Program-made: the position numbers and the translations under genes
In this document: piece by piece, positions 14,452 through 18,974 of the stretch
Layout: every line of letters begins with the position of its first letter
Numbering within the stretch: the stretch's first letter is position 1
The notes under the pieces: generated by a model
The model's database searches: none
Seen by the model: only the letters and a program-made list of their open reading frames with translations
What the model was told of the DNA's origin: nothing
Source: Thermoleophilaceae bacterium
GTDB lineage: Bacteria; Actinomycetota; Thermoleophilia; Solirubrobacterales; JACPNS01
Assembly: GCA_016463365.1 (NCBI GenBank)
Contig: JAEMRJ010000030.1
Span: 1 to 18,974 of the forward strand
DNA length: 18,974 bases
Direction of reading: 5' to 3'

Positions 14452-15324
14452 TTGCCAGCGTCACGTTGCGCGTGCATCGACGTTGGCTCAAACACGACTG
14501 CCCTGCTCGTCGCGGACCTCGCTGACGGCGAACTCACACCCGTGGGCACGCGTCGCGTATTCACGATGCTGGGCGCCGCCACCGGCCCCACCGGCATCAG
14601 TCCCGAGAAGATCGAAGAGACCACCACGGCGATCGCCGAGCTGCTGCTCTACGTTGAGTCGCTCGAGTGTGAACACGTCGAGTTGGTGGCCACGCACGTG
14701 GTCCGCGAAGCCCACAACGGCCATGAGCTCGAAGCGAGCGTGCTGGCGTCCACCGGACGCACGCTGGAGGTGATCGACGGCCACCAGGAAGCGCGATTCT
14801 CGTTCATCGGAGCCACCGGTGGACTGCACAGGCTGCGCGGCACAACAGTCGTGATCGACGCCGGTGGCGGATCGACCGAGATCTCATTCTGCGGCGCCGG
14901 CGATCAGCCGACCACCGCGAGCTTCGCGATCGGCTCAGCCACGCTGCAGCGGGACTTCTTCGTTTCTGACCCGCCCGCCCCCGCCGAGATAACCCGCGCG
15001 CGCGAATACGCCGACAGAGTGTTCGACGAACTCGATTTCCCAGCGGGTTGCACACTTGCGCTGGTCGTCGGCGGCGGCGCCAGTACGGCCCGCCAGCTGA
15101 CCGGCGGTGTGCTGGACAAGCCGGGAATCGCCCGCGTCCTTGCGCTGACCACGAGCATGTCTTCGACGCGGCTCTCGGAGAAGTTCGAGTTGGCGCTCAA
15201 CCGCGCGCGGTTGCTGCCGGCGGGGCTGACGATTCTTGACGCTCTGGTCGACCGACTCGGGATCGGCCTGGAGGTCGGGCGCGGTGGCCTGCGCGAAGGT
15301 GTTCTGATCGACCGCTACCGCTAG
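14452..15324 (+). CDS. Ppx/GppA-family exopolyphosphatase, short single-module form
   Basis: Enzymes of this family remove terminal phosphates from polyphosphate or hydrolyse (p)ppGpp-type nucleotides. The 290-residue protein has the ASKHA-fold motifs CIDVGSNTTALLV (9-20), ATHVVREAHNG, HQEARFSFIG (Glu113, the likely catalytic residue) and VIDAGGGSTEISF (134-146), plus VVGGGAST in the second lobe. It corresponds to the N-terminal core only, without the HD-like and C-terminal domains of E. coli Ppx, which is usual in actinobacteria. The start is a TTG with AGGA (14444-14447) four bases ahead and no better in-frame start nearby. It is probably in one transcript with the small secreted protein. 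Its closeness to pst suggests a role in phosphate storage, though no PHO box is seen here. Whether it acts on polyphosphate or nucleotides cannot be told. Confidence 0.88.
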   Translation: MPASRCACIDVGSNTTALLVADLADGELTPVGTRRVFTMLGAATGPTGISPEKIEETTTAIAELLLYVESLECEHVELVATHVVREAHNGHELEASVLASTGRTLEVIDGHQEARFSFIGATGGLHRLRGTTVVIDAGGGSTEISFCGAGDQPTTASFAIGSATLQRDFFVSDPPAPAEITRAREYADRVFDELDFPAGCTLALVVGGGASTARQLTGGVLDKPGIARVLALTTSMSSTRLSEKFELALNRARLLPAGLTILDALVDRLGIGLEVGRGGLREGVLIDRYR

Positions 15325-16091
15325 AGCAGCGCCTGCGCCAGGATCGCAATCGCGGCCACGAACACGATCGCTGCGATCGTCCGCACGAGCGCAAGCGTCG
15401 GCAGCTTGCCGGTGAGGTGCGCGCCGAGCCATGCGCCCGGGACAGATGTGGCGGCGCCGATCGCGAACAACGTCGCGTCAAACCCCGCGCTGCCGGCGGT
15501 CAGGTGCCCGATCGCGCCTGCAACTCCGACGACCACGCCGGCCGAGAGGTTCGTTCCGACGAGCATCTGCGGAGACTCGTTGGTGAATCGCAGGAGTGCC
15601 GGGAAGCGCAGAGAGCCGAGGATCAGGCCGACCGCCCCGCCCAGCAGGCCGACGATCAGTCCGATCGCGACTGTCGCCGTGCGGTGGTCGTCAGAATCGT
15701 CAGCTCCGACTTCGGGCTCAGGACGTTGATCGGCCGGCAGCCACTGCGAGAGCTCCCAGGAGCCGTAGAAGAGCACGACCGCGATGAAAAGCAACAGCGC
15801 GTTGCCAGATACCAGCGTCGCCAGATATCCACCGATCAGCCCGCCGACGAGCGAGGGTGGCGCCAGCCACCAGAACATCGTCCAGTTGACGCGGCCCTCG
15901 CGGATGTGCTTGGTGGCGGCGGTCGCCGCCGCGACTGCGCTGATCGCGACGTTCGCGCCGCCGCCGGCCGCAACGGTGTCCGAGATCGATGCCGCAGCCG
16001 GCAGGCGCATGTTGCCCAGCACAAGGCCGGCGACGCCGCCCGCGACGGCAACGACAAAGCAGAGCACCCCGAAGGCGACGTACTCAGCCAT
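15321..16091 (-). CDS. TauE/SafE (TSUP) family membrane transporter
   Basis: The 256-residue protein has about eight membrane helices in two related halves. Each half opens with a Gly-rich helix and a polar pattern: GGVAGLVLGNMRLPAA in the first, LGGAVGLILGSLRFPALLRF in the second. This internal duplication is the TSUP hallmark. These proteins export or import sulfur compounds or organic anions (sulfite, sulfoacetate, taurine and others), but the substrate cannot be read from sequence. A charged loop (about 125-145, EPEVGADDSDDHR) joins the halves. The ATG at 16091 lies three bases after the HD-domain gene, so the two form an operon; a TTG one codon upstream is an alternative. Its stop shares CTAG with the ppx stop. 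Confidence 0.87.
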   Translation of the reverse strand: MAEYVAFGVLCFVVAVAGGVAGLVLGNMRLPAAASISDTVAAGGGANVAISAVAAATAATKHIREGRVNWTMFWWLAPPSLVGGLIGGYLATLVSGNALLLFIAVVLFYGSWELSQWLPADQRPEPEVGADDSDDHRTATVAIGLIVGLLGGAVGLILGSLRFPALLRFTNESPQMLVGTNLSAGVVVGVAGAIGHLTAGSAGFDATLFAIGAATSVPGAWLGAHLTGKLPTLALVRTIAAIVFVAAIAILAQALL

Positions 16092-16094
16092 CAA

Positions 16095-16940
16095 TCAGAA
16101 GGTCATGTCCGGCAGCAGGCGCGCCTCGTGCTCGCGGTCGACCCGCGCGGCGACCTCGACGTACTGCTCGATCCCAGAGCCCTTGAGCTTGTTGCCGAGC
16201 AGCTCATCGATCTGGAAGATGCCGGCCGAATTGTTCATCGCGATTTCGACGCGGACCGGCTTCTGTTCGCCGGCCGAGATGCTGACGCCGTCGATCGCGG
16301 CGGCGCTCAGTGCGTGGATGTTCTTCTGGCCGGCCTCAAACGGGACGCGCGAGCGGCCTGCGGCCATGTCCAGCGCATCTGCGACCCGGACGACTCCGGC
16401 CTCGAGTGTCAGTGGCGTGCCGTTGCGCCGGTGGCCGATGATTGCGTGCTGCACCTCTGCGGCGACAACGGACCGCTCGGGTTCGTCATAGACGCCGTCG
16501 AGCAGTTGGCCGAGCTTGTCGGCCGCGAGGAAGAGGCTGTAGGCCTCGTGGTCGACGCGATGGATGCTCATGCCGACGTCGTGCAGCATCGCCCCGGCGG
16601 CGACGATCACCTCGGCGTCGCGGCGATCCATTCCGAAATCCTTCTGGACCGACGGCTCCACCCCGCTCTTGACCAGCAGGCGCAAGATGCGCAGCGAGAT
16701 GTTGGTGACGACCTGGATGTGAACCCAGCCGTGGTCAGACATGCCGAGTCGCTGAGTCGCGTTGACGCCGGCGACGTGCCACCAAGCCTTGAGCTGCACG
16801 TCGGAGTTGGCGTTCTGAATCAGCCGGTCAAGCTTGCGGTTGCCCCGGGTCGGGACATGGATGTCGATCGCGGCGATCGCCGCCGACGGTGAGCGTTCAT
16901 CGGTCCTGAACGCTGTGCTTGTTTCTTTGATCTGTGTCAT
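16095..16940 (-). CDS. HD-domain metal-dependent phosphohydrolase
   Basis: The 281-residue protein has an HD fold with metal ligands in order: GMSDHGWVH (His70, His74), MLHDVGMSIH (His120, Asp121), HAIIGH (His165, His170) and VADALDMAAGRSR (Asp188, Asp191). A C-terminal domain of about 80 residues includes NNSAGIFQIDELLGNKLKGS, a pattern I associate with a conserved group of HD hydrolases found in archaea and some actinobacteria. Its substrate is not known; HD enzymes act on nucleotides, cyclic nucleotides or phospholipids. The N-terminal 35 residues are unstructured. The start ATG at 16940 has no ribosome site but TAACTT is nine bases upstream, again suggesting a leaderless message. It is the first gene of a two-gene unit with the TSUP transporter. 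Confidence 0.87.
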   Translation of the reverse strand: MTQIKETSTAFRTDERSPSAAIAAIDIHVPTRGNRKLDRLIQNANSDVQLKAWWHVAGVNATQRLGMSDHGWVHIQVVTNISLRILRLLVKSGVEPSVQKDFGMDRRDAEVIVAAGAMLHDVGMSIHRVDHEAYSLFLAADKLGQLLDGVYDEPERSVVAAEVQHAIIGHRRNGTPLTLEAGVVRVADALDMAAGRSRVPFEAGQKNIHALSAAAIDGVSISAGEQKPVRVEIAMNNSAGIFQIDELLGNKLKGSGIEQYVEVAARVDREHEARLLPDMTF

Positions 16941-16949
16941 ATACAGACC

Positions 16950-16955
16950 AAGTTA
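16950..16955 (-). promoter_or_regulatory. Candidate -10 element of the HD-domain gene
   Basis: TAACTT on the minus strand, nine bases before the ATG at 16940. No ribosome site is visible in between. Confidence 0.35.
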
Positions 16956-17006
16956 GTGCGCGAACCGCAGCTCGCCTGCAGCGTTCACCAGGCTTTCACA
17001 AGTGAG

Positions 17007-17654
17007 CTACGGGAGAAACGCGGGCGGCACTGTGCCAGTGATTTCGATCTCGTCGGCGCCGACCTCGGAACGCTCGTAGATCTCGCGCAGCAGGCAGTGG
17101 ATGTTCACGTCCTGCGGCTCCCCGTGGTGCCAGTGCCACCCGTGGAGGATTCCCTCGCCGATGAAGCCGATGCGCTCGAGCGCGGCTTTGGAGCGGCCGT
17201 TTCGGACGTGGCTGTAGGAGCTGATGCGCTCAAGGCCAAGATGCCTGAAACCGAGACCGAGGACGAGCGACTTGGATGCAACGTTGACGCCGGTTCCCCA
17301 GAACTTGTGGCCGAGCCATGAACCCACGACCGCGCGGTGATCACGCTTGGAGAACTCCGTCAGTCCTGTCACGCCGACGATGTCCTCAGTTTCGCGGTCA
17401 ACGATCACGAACTCCAGGAGCGAGCCGTTGTCGCGTTTGCCCTGTAGGTCCTCGATGTACTTCAGCGGCTGCTCGATCGAGCTGTACGGACCCCAGCTGA
17501 AGAAACGCGTGACGGCCGGATCCTCGCCGAGCTTGAAGAGCTGCTCTGCGTCGTCGGGTACGGCCAGGCGCAGCATGTACGTTTTGCCGATCACCTGCAG
17601 GTCGGTCGGCTGCTCGGTGGAGATCTCCTGGACTGGTGTCGGGTCGGTCGTCAT
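17007..17654 (-). CDS. GNAT-family N-acetyltransferase (RimJ/RimL-like)
   Basis: The 215-residue protein has the GNAT fold of the RimJ/RimL type: MLRLAVPDDAEQLFKLGEDP at the start of the fold, EFVIVDRETEDIVGVTGL in the strand pair, then the acetyl-CoA loop GHKFWGTGVNVASK and LGLERISSYSHVRNGRSKAA with a following GFIGEG. These enzymes transfer an acetyl group from acetyl-CoA to protein N-termini or small amines; the target here is not known. The ATG at 17654 is favoured because TAGGAT lies 11 bases upstream and because the longer frame to 17720 would cross the start of the divergent gene. The last 25 residues (ERSEVGADEIEI onwards) are an acidic extension. Confidence 0.87.
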   Translation of the reverse strand: MTTDPTPVQEISTEQPTDLQVIGKTYMLRLAVPDDAEQLFKLGEDPAVTRFFSWGPYSSIEQPLKYIEDLQGKRDNGSLLEFVIVDRETEDIVGVTGLTEFSKRDHRAVVGSWLGHKFWGTGVNVASKSLVLGLGFRHLGLERISSYSHVRNGRSKAALERIGFIGEGILHGWHWHHGEPQDVNIHCLLREIYERSEVGADEIEITGTVPPAFLP

Positions 17655-17665
17655 CGGAAATCCGC

Positions 17666-17681
17666 ATCCTACCCGTAAGCT
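17666..17681. promoter_or_regulatory. Back-to-back -10 elements of two divergent genes
   Basis: TAGGAT (minus strand, 17666-17671) and TAAGCT (plus strand, 17676-17681) lie four bases apart. TAAGCT is followed by seven bases and the ATG at 17689, an ideal leaderless arrangement; TAGGAT is 11 bases from the ATG at 17654. The start codons are only 34 bases apart, so the two promoters should compete for polymerase. Confidence 0.45.
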
Positions 17682-17688
17682 GGGTTCA

Positions 17689-18393
17689 ATGATCGCCCTC
17701 TTGTACGACATCCACGGCAATGACTTTGCGCTTGAAGCAGTGATCGAAGACGCACGCTCGGCCGGCGCGGACGCCTGGCTGCTCGGGGGTGACTACTGCC
17801 TGATGGGCGCGCAGCCTGCTGCCGTGCTTGACCGACTCGAAGGTCTGCCGGCCGACACCGTCTGGTTGAGCGGCAACACCGAGCGCTGGGTCGCCCACCC
17901 CGAGTCCGACGACATCCCGATCGAGGCGATCCGTGACGCCGCCTTGTTTGTCCAGGGCGCGATCGGGCCGGATTCCGTGAAAGAGCTGGCCGCGCTGCCT
18001 GATGTGGTGGCCGACGTTCCGTTCGACGGGGCCGACATGACCGTCTTCTGTCACGCCTCACCGGGCTCGGACATGATCGGATTCACCGATCAGCCGGCCG
18101 AGACCGACGGCGCAGCCGCCGAGAGCGCCTACGAAGCCAACACGATCGTCTGCGGTCACACCCACATCCAGTTCATCCGCGAGGTCGGGGTGCTCGAGAT
18201 TGTGAATCCCGGGAGCGTGGGTCTGCCGTTTGACGGCGACAGACGAGCCGCCTACGCGCTGCTCGCCCCTGACGGCTCGTTCGAGCTGCGGCGGGTGGAC
18301 TACAACTTCGAAGCGGCCCTGGACGCCTACGGCGAGTTGGAAGGCGACTGGCTGGAGCTCGCCCGCACGCGCCTGCTGAACGCCCAGTACTGA
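17689..18393 (+). CDS. Metallophosphoesterase, YfcE-like phosphodiesterase family
   Basis: The 234-residue protein carries the calcineurin-like metal-binding set in order: YDIHGN (Asp7, His9), GGDY (Asp35), GNTE (Asn63), CHASP (His122) and CGHTHIQF (His157, His159), then NPGSVGLP, a signature of the YfcE/MJ0936 group. These small enzymes use two metal ions to hydrolyse phosphodiesters; natural substrates are mostly unknown. GNTE replaces the more common GNHD/E, so the usual catalytic His beside Asn63 is Thr here, as in other members of this subgroup. The ATG at 17689 has no ribosome site and follows TAAGCT by seven bases. The frame extends upstream to 17347, but that part is antisense to the acetyltransferase. 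Confidence 0.9.
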   Translation: MIALLYDIHGNDFALEAVIEDARSAGADAWLLGGDYCLMGAQPAAVLDRLEGLPADTVWLSGNTERWVAHPESDDIPIEAIRDAALFVQGAIGPDSVKELAALPDVVADVPFDGADMTVFCHASPGSDMIGFTDQPAETDGAAAESAYEANTIVCGHTHIQFIREVGVLEIVNPGSVGLPFDGDRRAAYALLAPDGSFELRRVDYNFEAALDAYGELEGDWLELARTRLLNAQY

Positions 18394-18415
18394 CCCGCCC
18401 CTCCAGGCCCCCTCC

Positions 18416-18568
18416 GCTGCACACCTGTGGTGCGCAGCAGCAATTTGGTAGCGAAGCATGCCTTGGTTGAGCGAAGCTGTGCTGCGCACCTGTGGTGCGC
18501 AGCAGTGAATCGCTTGGACAAGGGGTCCTCAGTGGCCAGAATGCCGCCGCTCACCACAGGTGCGCAGC
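18416..18568. repeat. Array of three 23-bp palindromes at exact 65-bp spacing
   Basis: The 207 bases between the phosphoesterase stop and the metallopeptidase stop hold three copies of a hairpin, GCTGCGCACC - 3-base loop - GGTGCGCAGC, at 18416-18438 (one mismatch), 18481-18503 (perfect) and 18546-18568 (left arm degenerate, loop ACA instead of TGT). Starts are 65 bases apart both times. The 42-base segment between copies 2 and 3 resembles the reverse complement of that between copies 1 and 2 over its full length without gaps (about 60% by hand count), so the pair is an inverted duplication around the central palindrome. No T-tract follows any hairpin. It resembles REP/BIME-type or small mobile palindromic elements; no transposase is in the window. 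Confidence 0.8.
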
Positions 18569-18600
18569 AAGTGCGGCGGCAGATCCACGGGGAGGTCAGG

Positions 18601-18974
18601 TCAGACCAGGCGCAGCGTCGACCCGTGACGCTTCAACCAGAGGCGCGAGTCGCGCCAGTCAGGCACCCGCTGATCCATCAGCGCCCAGAACCGTCCCGAG
18701 TGGTCGCGCACCTCGATGTGCGCGGCCTCGTGCTCGATCACATAATCCATCACGGACTCTGGCGCAAGCAGGAGTCGCCAGTTGAAACTGATCGTGCCGC
18801 TCGACGAACAACTCCCCCACCGCGTCTTCTGGTCGCGGATCGCGACGCGCCCATACGCAGTCCCGTTGCGCGCCACCGCCGCGTCGAGCCGCTCGGCGAA
18901 CACTTCCTTGGCCTGTCGTCGATACCAGCGCTCAAGCGCCGCAGCGACCGTCTCGCGCCGCGTGTCGGGGACGC
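18601..18974 (-). CDS. DUF45/YgjP-like zinc metallopeptidase, C-terminal part (cut by window edge)
   Basis: The frame is open to the right edge, so the start lies outside the window; the visible 123 residues are the C-terminal part. They include ERWYRRQAKEVFAERLDA, then RDQKTRWGSCSSSGTISFNW and the zinc motif HEAAH (in YVIEHEAAHIE) with RDHSGRFWALM supplying the third ligand His. This order is the YgjP/DUF45 family, related to SprT and M48 peptidases. The function of the family is poorly known; some members lie beside restriction systems but many are free-standing. A GTG at 18901-18903 could be mistaken for a start, but the family pattern clearly continues upstream of it. The palindrome array lies just downstream of the stop. 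Confidence 0.88.
   Translation of the reverse strand, partial: VPDTRRETVAAALERWYRRQAKEVFAERLDAAVARNGTAYGRVAIRDQKTRWGSCSSSGTISFNWRLLLAPESVMDYVIEHEAAHIEVRDHSGRFWALMDQRVPDWRDSRLWLKRHGSTLRLV

Noticed and set aside
13716..14525. Plus-strand frame antisense to uppP
   Set aside because: Low-complexity Arg-rich translation overlapping a clear uppP and the small secreted protein gene.
15417..16892. Long plus-strand open frame of 491 codons
   Set aside because: It is antisense to the TSUP and HD-domain genes, which have clear family motifs. Its translation is Arg/Asp-rich with no recognisable domain, as expected from a GC-rich complementary frame.
18416..18503. Intrinsic terminators between the phosphoesterase and the metallopeptidase
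   Set aside because: The stems are strong, but no T-tract follows on either strand and three copies at fixed spacing are not expected for a terminator.
18416..18568. CRISPR array
   Set aside because: Only three repeats, the third degenerate, the spacers are related to each other by inversion, and no cas gene is present.
18058..18785. Small open frames on both strands sharing AAAHHRCAA-like peptides
   Set aside because: The shared peptides arise because the frames cross the palindromic repeats on opposite strands. They have no ribosome sites, and one frame covers the phosphoesterase end in antisense.

Overview
The window is GC-rich, densely packed DNA that reads as an actinobacterial chromosome. 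The uvrC then rapZ order is typical of that phylum, and the codon usage, GATC-rich texture and many leaderless-looking starts point to the Thermoleophilia/Solirubrobacterales side. That placement is inference and no 16S gene is present. I see no tRNA, rRNA, insertion sequence, integrase, phage gene or CRISPR array. No stretch longer than about 210 bases lacks a gene.

Left part (1..6659). At the edge lies the start of rapZ, preceded by uvrC, both on the minus strand. A small two-helix PH-domain protein (2156..2662, plus) converges on a tight minus-strand block of four coupled genes (5237 down to 2685). These are two TadE-like pilin-type proteins, an unrecognised Rossmann-like protein, and a protein joining a TadE/TadG-like membrane anchor to a VanY-type D,D-carboxypeptidase and a lytic transglycosylase. 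A membrane diguanylate cyclase and a four-helix membrane protein lie upstream on the same strand. The block looks like a small surface or cell-wall module separated from any Tad motor genes.

Middle part (6689..12787). This is a phosphate regulon. A DUF47/PhoU-like protein and an OmpR-type regulator run leftward. pstS, pstC, pstA, pstB and phoU run rightward. The divergent region between them carries four 11-bp direct repeats that look like a PHO box. The regulator has Asn where the phospho-accepting Asp should be, and no histidine kinase is encoded in the window.

Right part (12784..18974). Mostly housekeeping genes: a DUF4442 hotdog protein and undecaprenyl-diphosphate phosphatase (minus), a small secreted or membrane protein and a short Ppx/GppA polyphosphatase (plus), a TauE/SafE transporter with an HD-domain hydrolase (minus), a GNAT acetyltransferase divergent from a YfcE-like metallophosphoesterase, and a DUF45 metallopeptidase cut by the right edge. 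Between the last two lies an array of three 23-bp palindromes spaced exactly 65 bp apart, which no gene explains.

The best candidates for something undescribed are the TadE-anchored double wall hydrolase with its coupled partners, the phosphate regulator with a pseudo-receiver beside an intact PHO box, and the 65-bp palindrome array.
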